A DNA stretch of 5,687 nucleotides from Deltaproteobacteria bacterium. GTDB taxonomy: Bacteria > Desulfobacterota_B > Binatia > Binatales > Binataceae. Positions 1-5,071 of this stretch are shown piece by piece (positions within the stretch are counted from its first letter, which is position 1; every line of letters begins with the position of its first letter). The notes beneath the pieces were generated by a model. It had not been told where the DNA came from. It was given only the letters and a program-made list of their open reading frames with translations, and made no database searches. The DNA is taken from positions 1 to 5,687 of the forward strand of contig JAKAVX010000195.1 in NCBI GenBank assembly GCA_021827465.1, in the 5' to 3' direction. The translations under genes and the position numbers were made by a program.

Positions 1-1230
1 CAAGGGAAATTCGATCGCCTGATCGATCCGCCCGGGCCGATCCACCAGTGCGGGCTCCAACATGGCCGGCCGGTTCGTGGTGAGAATGAAGAACACGTCG
101 GCCTTTTCGCGAAGTCCGTCGAGTTCGTTCAGGAGCCGATTCAACATCACCTCGTCGCAGGCGCTATTGAGCTCGCTGCGCTCGCGCGCGATCAAGTCGG
201 CGTCCTCGATCACCACAAGCGCCGGTTGTAACAGCCGAGCGAGAACCATGTACTCGTCGAGAATGCCGACCTGTTCGGCCGTGATGAGCAGCGTAGTGTG
301 ATCCTTGAGGCGGTCAGCCAGGTAACGTATGCAGTGCGTTTTGCCGGTTCCGGGCGGACCGTAAAATAGTAGGCCCTTTTGCGTCGAAAGGCCAAGCGCA
401 CGAAGAGCCGGGCGCTGCTTGGCGAACTCGAGCACGTTGCGCTCGATAGCGTTCAGCGTCTGCTCCGGAAGGATAAGAGCCTCGCGCTCCACTGGCTCGA
501 GGTCATGTATTTGAATCCGTTGCGCATGACCCGACCATGCGTAGCTCTGCTCTAGGGAGAGCACTCGCCCTCGATAGCAGCTACGGGTGGAGAGCCGCCG
601 CTCGATCACTTCGAACAACCGGGAACAACGGGCCGCACCGCTTTCCCCCGGCGGCACTGCGACTTCCAGTTTGATAGTGTCGCCGCGCTGACCGTAATTC
701 TCGAGCCGCGACAGGACGACCGCGTAGGGCTCGGCGCCGTCTTTCAGGAGCCAAAGACCGTTCTTCAGACAGCGGACGCTTTCTCCTCGCCCTATGTCGA
801 CTTCTTCGTACTGCGGCGGAGCAATCTCGATAGCGCCATGGGTTCGCGCGAGTAACTTTGAAAACCCGATCGCCTCGTGCCGATACTCGGCATGTATGGC
901 GACAAACGTTTCCGGTACGCGCGGCTCTCCCAGTACAGCATCGAGTGCCTGCTGCAAATCTGCGTGCTGCCGGATCGGGAACTCGCGTGACGTGACAAGC
1001 ATTTCGTGAGCGCGCCGTGGGGCGAAATGCCTGATGATGCGCTGAAAAGCATAGCGCTCGGAGTAATCGGCGGCGTTTGGCTGCGCGGCGTTTGGGGTCA
1101 GCAGATTCGCACAGGCCCGCACGCACTCGTCGCAGATGAAGCCCGAATCCCTGGCAATAATCTGCCTGACGTCGTCCGCGGTCGAGTGACAGAACTGGCA
1201 TCGACCGGCCGAAACCATGGTCATGGTCAT
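1..1230 (-). CDS. AAA ATPase with N-terminal ClpX-type zinc finger, 3' truncated
   Basis: An open frame of 410 codons runs off the left window edge, so the C terminus is missing. Residues 11-14 and 33-36 form CxxC-x18-CxxC (CQFC...CDEC), the exact spacing of the ClpX zinc-binding domain, including the FICDECV context. Residues about 55-245 match no domain I can name with certainty. The AAA core starts near 250: Walker A GPPGTGKT (291-298), Walker B VVIEDAD (339-345, with ED instead of the usual DE), sensor-1 TTN (384-386) and arginine-finger region DRPGRID (397-403). This is a classic AAA (FtsH/Cdc48/Bcs1-like) module, not the ClpX ATPase, so it is not ClpX. The start is the first of three in-frame ATGs (MTMTMV) and has AGGAGG 8 nt upstream. 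An ATP-driven remodelling role, with the finger binding a substrate or partner, is inference. No neighbouring gene indicates the substrate. Confidence 0.9.
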   Translation of the reverse strand, partial: MTMTMVSAGRCQFCHSTADDVRQIIARDSGFICDECVRACANLLTPNAAQPNAADYSERYAFQRIIRHFAPRRAHEMLVTSREFPIRQHADLQQALDAVLGEPRVPETFVAIHAEYRHEAIGFSKLLARTHGAIEIAPPQYEEVDIGRGESVRCLKNGLWLLKDGAEPYAVVLSRLENYGQRGDTIKLEVAVPPGESGAARCSRLFEVIERRLSTRSCYRGRVLSLEQSYAWSGHAQRIQIHDLEPVEREALILPEQTLNAIERNVLEFAKQRPALRALGLSTQKGLLFYGPPGTGKTHCIRYLADRLKDHTTLLITAEQVGILDEYMVLARLLQPALVVIEDADLIARERSELNSACDEVMLNRLLNELDGLREKADVFFILTTNRPAMLEPALVDRPGRIDQAIEFPL

Positions 1231-1238
1231 CGTGGCAG

Positions 1239-1244
1239 CCTCCT
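1239..1244 (-). promoter_or_regulatory. Ribosome binding site AGGAGG of the zinc-finger AAA gene
   Basis: On the minus strand AGGAGG lies 8 nt before the ATG at 1230. It selects the first of the three closely spaced ATGs (1230, 1224, 1218) as the start. A possible 6-bp hairpin (GCTGCG/CGCAGC arms at 1246-1251 and 1261-1266, 9-nt loop) sits immediately upstream in the leader. Confidence 0.75.
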
Positions 1245-1356
1245 CGCTGCGCGCAGGCGACGCAGCCTGGCCCTTAAGCTACCCAGAGAATCTGACGGAG
1301 GCTACAGATAGCTCGGCTACGTCGCGCCACGCTAACGACGAAACTCGACGCGGTGC

Positions 1357-1371
1357 GAATTTGCGAAATTC
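1357..1371. repeat. Small palindrome GAATTT-GCG-AAATTC between two minus-strand genes
   Basis: This is a perfect inverted repeat with 6-bp arms and a 3-bp centre, in the 164-bp gap between the TVP38-like gene and the AAA gene. On the minus strand TTCGCA also occurs twice, 8 bp apart, across it. It could be an operator for the AAA gene. It is too short and AT-rich for a terminator, and there is no T-run next to it. Otherwise the gap holds no small ORF and no clear promoter; a weak TATCTG box on the minus strand lacks a matching -35. Confidence 0.3.
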
Positions 1372-1394
1372 AACGACAGAAAACGTGGCGAGAG

Positions 1395-2102
1395 TCAGTC
1401 GATTTCGATTCGGACGGTCGAGCGGCGGCGGTAAATCTCGCCGCATCCGAGGCTTGCCAGGATGAGCGTAACCGCGATAAAGAAGCGCGGGGACAGCGGA
1501 TGCCATAGCGCGTCGCCCAAAAACGCGAACAGGATCGTCCCCGGTATCATCCCAAGCATCGAAGCGACGAAATAATCGCGGAACTCGATAGGCGAAGCGC
1601 CCGCGAGCAGGTTCAGCGCGTTATACGGAATAACCGGCACGATCCGGAGATACAGGATGATGTGAAAGCCGTTGCGCGCGATTTTCGCGAGCAGCTTCTC
1701 GAATCGTTCCCCGAGGATCCGCTCAACGAAGCCCTTGCCTAAAAGCCGTCCCGCGCCAAACGCAACGATCGCTCCGATGTCCGCGCCAAGCATCGAATAG
1801 AGCGCGCCCCATAGCGAGCCGAACGCTAGCCCGCCCGCGATCGTCATCACCGCGCCCGGCACCAGGAACGACGGCCCGACCGCGTACAGCATCACGAACA
1901 CGATCGGCCCCCATACGCCGAACGAAAGAACTTCAGCCTTTACCCGGCTCGGATCGCGAAACCATTCGGAATGGCTGTACAGAAGCCATCCGAAGACCAG
2001 CCCGATCGCGACGATCGCGGCAATCCGCACGATATCCTGCCATCGCACGCCTCTGCGCGGCGGCTCCGCGGGAGGAGAAACTATTGGTTTGGCTGCGGCC
2101 AT
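1395..2102 (-). CDS. TVP38/TMEM64 (VTT domain) family membrane protein
   Basis: This is a 235-residue integral membrane protein of usual length for the bacterial TVP38/TMEM64 group, which is related to DedA. The cytoplasmic-looking N terminus (1-22) is proline- and arginine-rich. Hydrophobic spans lie at about 25-43, 63-92, 97-118, 147-168, 175-197 and 206-222. Family hallmarks are the VPGAVMTIAGG segment (81-91), a Gly-rich GADIGAIVAFGAGRLLG stretch (106-122) and YLRIVPVIPYNALN (151-164) with its conserved Arg and prolines. Eukaryotic VTT proteins are lipid scramblases and DedA proteins carry phospholipid carriers, so a lipid-related function is likely by family; the substrate is unknown. 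It has no strong Shine-Dalgarno before the ATG, but no other in-frame Met occurs before residue 71. It diverges from the dehydrogenase gene and lies 164 bp upstream of the AAA gene on the same strand. Confidence 0.9.
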   Translation of the reverse strand: MAAAKPIVSPPAEPPRRGVRWQDIVRIAAIVAIGLVFGWLLYSHSEWFRDPSRVKAEVLSFGVWGPIVFVMLYAVGPSFLVPGAVMTIAGGLAFGSLWGALYSMLGADIGAIVAFGAGRLLGKGFVERILGERFEKLLAKIARNGFHIILYLRIVPVIPYNALNLLAGASPIEFRDYFVASMLGMIPGTILFAFLGDALWHPLSPRFFIAVTLILASLGCGEIYRRRSTVRIEID

Positions 2103-2146
2103 ACTGCACGCCCGGCGGCGATTATGACCGCCCTGAAATACTTCGT

Positions 2147-2175
2147 TTGTCGAACCTTAAAAAGGCTACTAAATT
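2147..2175 (+). promoter_or_regulatory. Predicted sigma-70-type promoter of the short-chain dehydrogenase
   Basis: A -35 box TTGTCG (2147-2152, 4 of 6 to TTGACA) is followed by a 17-bp spacer and a -10 box TAAATT (2170-2175, 4 of 6 to TATAAT). The predicted transcription start is near 2182, giving a leader of about 34 nt. The region is distinctly AT-rich compared with its surroundings, and the spacer contains a small CCTT-AAA-AAGG palindrome. The call comes from pattern matching only. Confidence 0.5.
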
Positions 2176-2177
2176 CG

Positions 2178-2195
2178 GTCCAAATCGATCTGGAC
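2178..2195. promoter_or_regulatory. 18-bp palindrome, candidate operator over the dehydrogenase start site
   Basis: GTCCAAATCGATCTGGAC is an inverted repeat with 9-bp half-sites of which 8 positions pair; only one pair (A against C) is mismatched. It lies directly after the predicted -10 box and covers the predicted transcription start, where a bound repressor would block initiation. The size and two-fold symmetry suit a TetR-, LacI- or MarR-like dimer. No such regulator gene is in the window, so the protein that would bind is unknown. Confidence 0.45.
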
Positions 2196-2215
2196 GCTCA
2201 ACCAAGGATTGTCCC

Positions 2216-2998
2216 ATGAACGAACTCGGCAAGAAAGTGGCCCTCATCACCGGCGGCGGATACGGAATCGGAAAAAAGATCGCGCTTCGCTACGGCGAGG
2301 CGGGTGCGAAAGTCGTAGTCGCGGCGCGCAGCGTCGAGCCGATGCGCGAAACCTGCGCCGAACTGGAAAAATCCGGCGCCGAGGCAATCTGGATTCAGGC
2401 CGACGTGTCCAAGGAGACCGACTGCGCGCGGATGGTCGAGGAGACGATAAAGCGGTTCGGACGGGTCGACATCCTGGTCAACAACGCCGGAATCGCCGGA
2501 CCGACCAAGCGAATCACGGACATGGCGCTTGCCGAATGGCAGGAAGTGCTCGATATCGATCTGACCGGCGCATGGCTCGCCTCGCGCGCGGCGATCCCGC
2601 AGATGGATCGGCAGCGCTCGGGAAACATCCTGATGATCTCCTCGGGCGCGGGACGGCGCGGCTATCCGCTCAGATCGCCGTACGCCGCGTCCAAGTGGGC
2701 GATGATCGGTCTTACCCAGACGCTCGCGGGCGAATGGGGCGCGCGCGGAATCCGCGTCAACTGCATCTGTCCGGGTGCAATCGAGGGCGATCGGATCGAA
2801 CGCGTCATGCGCGCCCGCGCCGAGTCGCTCGGCCAGCCCTACGAGCAAATCAAGCAGAACTTCTTATCGCAGGCGGCGCTCCAGCGGATGGCAACCGAGG
2901 ACGAAGTCGCGCGCGTCGCATTGTTCCTGGTCTCGGAGGTAAGTTCGGGCGTGACCGGCCAGACCGTCAACGTCGATTGCGGGAGCATTATGAACTGA
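2216..2998 (+). CDS. Short-chain dehydrogenase/reductase (classical SDR)
   Basis: This 260-residue protein has the usual size of a classical SDR, a cytosolic NAD(P)-dependent alcohol/ketone oxidoreductase. The Rossmann cofactor motif TGGGYGIG is at 12-19, NNAG at 89-92, the catalytic Ser at 142/143, YAASK (Tyr156, Lys160) is the active-site pair, and PG follows at 186-187. Arg38 after the second strand hints at NADP(H) preference. The position usually filled by the tetrad Asn (the NxxG motif) appears to be Asp115 (DIDLTG). The end (SSGVTGQTVNVDCG) is the typical SDR C-terminal strand. The substrate cannot be read from sequence; FabG-like and hydroxyacyl or cyclic-alcohol dehydrogenases all share this pattern. 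The start is the ATG with AAGGA 7 nt upstream; upstream in-frame codons would run through the promoter and operator. It is a single gene, divergent from the TVP38-like gene and convergent with rapZ. Confidence 0.93.
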   Translation: MNELGKKVALITGGGYGIGKKIALRYGEAGAKVVVAARSVEPMRETCAELEKSGAEAIWIQADVSKETDCARMVEETIKRFGRVDILVNNAGIAGPTKRITDMALAEWQEVLDIDLTGAWLASRAAIPQMDRQRSGNILMISSGAGRRGYPLRSPYAASKWAMIGLTQTLAGEWGARGIRVNCICPGAIEGDRIERVMRARAESLGQPYEQIKQNFLSQAALQRMATEDEVARVALFLVSEVSSGVTGQTVNVDCGSIMN

Positions 2999-3018
2999 GC
3001 GAGGGTTGCGCCTGCGCC

Positions 3019-3915
3019 TTAGCGTGAGATGTCCTGGTCGCGGACGGAGGCGTCGAAGCCGCTTGCCGAAAGCCGCTCGCGAATCGCACGCGCGAGCACC
3101 GGCGAGCGATGCCGTCCGCCGGTGCATCCGAACCCGATCGTCAGGTAACTCTTGCCCTCGCGCCGATAAAGCGGAATCAGCATCTCGAGCAGCCTTCCCA
3201 CTTCGTCCACGAAACGCGCCGCGTCGGGCTGGTTCATTACGTACTCGTACACGCGGCGGTCGAGTCCCGTGAGCGGCCTCAACTCGGGCACGAAAAACGG
3301 ATTCGGGATGAAGCGTACGTCGAGCATCAGGTCGAGCCCGACCGGAATTCCGTACTTGTAACCGAACGAGACGATCGAGATCGCCATCCGCTCGCCCGTC
3401 GCCGCGCCCCTCACCCACGCGGTTACGATCTCGCGCAACTCGTGAATCGTGGTCGCGGTGGTGTCGATGATGCGGCTGGCGCGCTCGCGCATCTCGGCCA
3501 GCGCTTCGCGCTCCTCGCGGATGCTTTCGGCGACGCTGATACCGCCGTGGCCCATCGGATGCGGCCGGCGGCTTTCCGAGTAGCGGCGCGCGAGCACCTC
3601 GTCCGAGGCGTCGAGAAACAGGATCTCCGGGCGGATTCCCTCGCGTTCCAGTTCGGCGAAGATCGCCGGCCATTGCGGGAAGAAGAGTTTCTCGCGCGGA
3701 TCGATCCCAAGGGCGAGCCCGGCGAAATCCTTGCGGCTCTCGCCGACCAGCTTGACGACGGTCGGCGCAAGTCCGACCGGGAGATTATCTATGCAGTAGA
3801 AACCGAGGTCTTCGAGCACCCGCATCGCGGACGCCCGTCCGGAGCCGGCCGCTCCGGTCACTATTATCAGGCGCGGCGCCGCCGCAGTGCCCCTCTTTTC
3901 GCCGCCGTTCGCCAT
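3019..3915 (-). CDS. rapZ: RapZ/YvcJ family nucleotide-binding protein
   Basis: The protein is 298 residues, slightly longer than E. coli RapZ (284) because of a short N-terminal extension. The N-terminal P-loop domain has GAAGSGRA at 21-28, followed by the family signature LEDLGFYCIDNLP (34-46), Walker B-like ILFLD (98-102) and RRYSESRRPHP (110-120). The C-terminal domain carries SFGYKYGIP (183-191), DVRFIPNP (199-206), the RPLTGLD segment (213-219) and GCTGGRHRS (263-271), the family's metabolite-pocket region. RapZ binds nucleotides and, in E. coli, glucosamine-6-phosphate, and hands the sRNA GlmZ to RNase E; that sRNA role is known only in enterics. Here the P-loop Lys is Arg27 and the following Ser/Thr is Ala28, and the basic C-terminal tail is absent. 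The start ATG has AGGTG 7 nt upstream and lies 49 bp after ptsN, so the two are probably co-transcribed. Confidence 0.95.
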   Translation of the reverse strand: MANGGEKRGTAAAPRLIIVTGAAGSGRASAMRVLEDLGFYCIDNLPVGLAPTVVKLVGESRKDFAGLALGIDPREKLFFPQWPAIFAELEREGIRPEILFLDASDEVLARRYSESRRPHPMGHGGISVAESIREEREALAEMRERASRIIDTTATTIHELREIVTAWVRGAATGERMAISIVSFGYKYGIPVGLDLMLDVRFIPNPFFVPELRPLTGLDRRVYEYVMNQPDAARFVDEVGRLLEMLIPLYRREGKSYLTIGFGCTGGRHRSPVLARAIRERLSASGFDASVRDQDISR

Positions 3916-3964
3916 AATCCGACACCTAGCACTATCGCAAGCGCGGGCGGGCGTGGCCGGGCGC

Positions 3965-4426
3965 TCAGAACCGGGCGTCCTCTTCCTTGATCAGGCGGAA
4001 AACCTCCTCCGCGTCCGCCGCCTCGATCAGTTTCTGCCGGAAGGACGGGTCCTTGAACAGCCGTGACACGCGCGCAAGCGCCTTCAGATGCAAGTTGGTC
4101 GAATCCTCGGGGGCGACCAGCACGAAAAACAGATGGGTCGGGTTGCCGTCGAGCGATTCGAAATCGACTCCCTTGACGTGGCGGCCGAAGGCGCCGACGA
4201 TGCGGTCAACCCTGGCAAGTTTTCCGTGGGGAATCGCGATACCGTCGCCGATCGCGGTGGAACCGAGCCTTTCGCGTTCGGTCAATACCGCCATCAGGTC
4301 TTCGACTCGTATCTCGGGATGACGCGCCGCGAGACCTTGCGCAAGTTCTTTCAAAACCTGGGCCTTGTCCTGCCCGGCAAGTTGCGGCATCACCATCTCG
4401 GGGGTCAGGAAATCGGTTATCTTCAT
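3965..4426 (-). CDS. ptsN: PTS EIIA-Ntr (nitrogen-regulatory IIA protein)
   Basis: This 153-residue single-domain PTS EIIA of the fructose/mannitol fold has the usual PtsN length. The N terminus MKITDFL is family-typical. The phosphorylatable His is His67 in GDGIAIPHGK (60-69), and the conserved FVLVAPEDSTNLHLKAL stretch is at 101-117. There is no IIB or IIC partner, so it is regulatory rather than a sugar importer. In proteobacteria PtsN receives phosphate through PtsP (EI-Ntr) and Npr, and its phosphorylation state modulates potassium transport, sigma-54-related and stress functions. Its place after rpoN and hpf and before rapZ supports the name. The ribosome-binding signal is weak (GGA about 10 nt upstream of the ATG). 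A terminator hairpin separates it from hpf, so a private promoter in the 124 bp upstream is likely. Confidence 0.95.
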   Translation of the reverse strand: MKITDFLTPEMVMPQLAGQDKAQVLKELAQGLAARHPEIRVEDLMAVLTERERLGSTAIGDGIAIPHGKLARVDRIVGAFGRHVKGVDFESLDGNPTHLFFVLVAPEDSTNLHLKALARVSRLFKDPSFRQKLIEAADAEEVFRLIKEEDARF

Positions 4427-4455
4427 CAGTTATCGTTCCGAACTAGCGGTAAGCA

Positions 4456-4487
4456 TGTATGTTTCGCCAGCGCGCGAGGCTGGTCAA
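4456..4487 (-). promoter_or_regulatory. Possible promoter of ptsN-rapZ
   Basis: On the minus strand a good -35-like TTGACC (4482-4487) precedes AT-rich AAACATACAT, but no -10 hexamer at 17-18 bp fits well; CATACA at 20 bp is the best match. A 5-bp inverted repeat (CCAGC/GCTGG, 4467-4471 and 4479-4483) lies between the two boxes. The main support is that the upstream terminator makes a promoter necessary. The rest of the 180-bp gap between ptsN and hpf holds only that terminator and no small ORF. Confidence 0.3.
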
Positions 4488-4542
4488 CCCACCCCCGGGT
4501 GCCCAGACGCACTTTGTTGCCCTGTCGCACGATCCGCGCAGG

Positions 4543-4578
4543 AAAGCAAATAGCCGCGGCCGCGGACGGCCGCGGCTA
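4543..4578 (-). terminator. Rho-independent-type terminator after hpf
   Basis: A perfect 12-bp inverted repeat (TAGCCGCGGCCG at 4551-4562, CGGCCGCGGCTA at 4567-4578) surrounds a 4-nt loop. Read on the minus strand, the loop is UCCG, which fits the very stable UNCG tetraloop class, and the stem is followed by TTTGCTTT (4550-4543), an interrupted U-tract. It starts 28 nt after the hpf stop codon. The stem is extremely GC-rich. Because the U-run is interrupted, termination may be partial. Confidence 0.75.
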
Positions 4579-4606
4579 ATCAATGACGCCCCCTTGCCGA
4601 AGGCCG

Positions 4607-5044
4607 CTAGACCGGCTCGGGCTCTTCGGCCGCGCCGCCGCCCAGGATTTCCGGCGCGGAAGGCACGCGGGTCTTCTTCGCCGTGATCTTCTCGGCGTGG
4701 TCCTTGAGCTGACGGCCGATCTTGTCGGCGAGCAGGTCGATCACGGTGTAGAGGTCGCGGTTCTCCTCGGCCGCGGTCGCGGCCAGGCGGCCCGACTTGA
4801 ACGTGACCTCTCCCGAGTGGCGATACTTGTCGACTGACAGGATGAGATGCGCCTCGCTGGGACGCCTGAGCGCCTTGGCCACGTGAGTGAACTTGCGCTC
4901 AGCATACTGGCGAAGCGCGTCGGTCGGATCGACATGGCGAAAGGTGACTTCTACCTTGAGTTCGGGGGCGGCCATGCGCGCAGCGCGCTTGGTCTTGCGC
5001 TCTAAAGCCCGCTTCCTCTTACCTTTGCCCGGCGTGGCCCTCAT
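4607..5044 (-). CDS. hpf: Ribosome hibernation promoting factor, short form with basic N-terminal extension
   Basis: The 145-residue product contains the HPF/YfiA (RaiA/S30AE) domain at about 28-122: an ELKVEVTFRHVD first strand, a helix with ALRQYAERKF, LILSVDKYRHSGEVTF strands and the signature AAEENRDLYTVIDLL (91-105) followed by DKIGRQLKDHAEKI. The family binds the 30S decoding region and inactivates ribosomes in stationary phase or starvation. It lacks the C-terminal dimerisation domain of long HPF and ends in a short acidic tail (AAEEPEPV). Residues 1-23 are an added segment with 11 Lys/Arg. This start is chosen because AGGTGA lies 6 nt before the ATG, whereas Met24, where the conserved domain would normally begin, has no ribosome-binding signal. 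It follows rpoN by 27 bp, as in many proteobacteria, and is probably co-transcribed with it. Confidence 0.92.
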   Translation of the reverse strand: MRATPGKGKRKRALERKTKRAARMAAPELKVEVTFRHVDPTDALRQYAERKFTHVAKALRRPSEAHLILSVDKYRHSGEVTFKSGRLAATAAEENRDLYTVIDLLADKIGRQLKDHAEKITAKKTRVPSAPEILGGGAAEEPEPV

Positions 5045-5050
5045 AATGCC

Positions 5051-5056
5051 TCACCT
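5051..5056 (-). promoter_or_regulatory. Ribosome binding site of hpf, decides the long start
   Basis: GAGAGGTGA on the minus strand contains AGGTGA, six bases complementary to the 16S rRNA 3' end, placed 6 nt before the ATG at 5044. No comparable site precedes the internal Met24 codon at 4973-4975, so translation with the basic extension is favoured. Confidence 0.65.
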
Positions 5057-5071
5057 CTCAGTCTAAACGCG

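Noticed and set aside
581..1201. Minus-strand open frame of 206 codons inside the AAA gene
   Set aside because: It lies in a different frame from the continuous AAA frame with the zinc finger and Walker motifs, and its Arg-rich product is typical of GC-rich off-frame translation.
2121..2126. CATAAT -10-like box for the TVP38-like gene (minus strand)
   Set aside because: It is a good hexamer, but no acceptable -35 box is found 16-18 bp upstream, so it is only a weak candidate.
2084..2215. 44-residue upstream extension of the dehydrogenase
   Set aside because: It would cover the promoter and palindrome, has no SDR-like content, and the ATG at 2216 has its own Shine-Dalgarno sequence.
2198..2848. 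Minus-strand open frame of 216 codons opposite the dehydrogenase, and a second plus frame at 2209-3027
   Set aside because: Both overlap the unmistakable SDR frame, and neither gives a recognisable protein.
3008..3017. GCGC-CT-GCGC inverted repeat between the dehydrogenase and rapZ
   Set aside because: Arms of 4 bp with a 2-nt centre cannot form a useful hairpin, and no T-run follows on either strand.
3109..3990. Long plus-strand open frame (about 293 codons) opposite rapZ and ptsN
   Set aside because: It is a shadow of two well-recognised minus-strand genes in high-GC sequence; its low-complexity Arg/His/Ala product resembles no family.
4453..4470. CTGGC...TGC pattern upstream of ptsN as a sigma-54 promoter
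   Set aside because: The GG and GC elements are 14 rather than 12 positions apart, so it does not fit the -24/-12 consensus.
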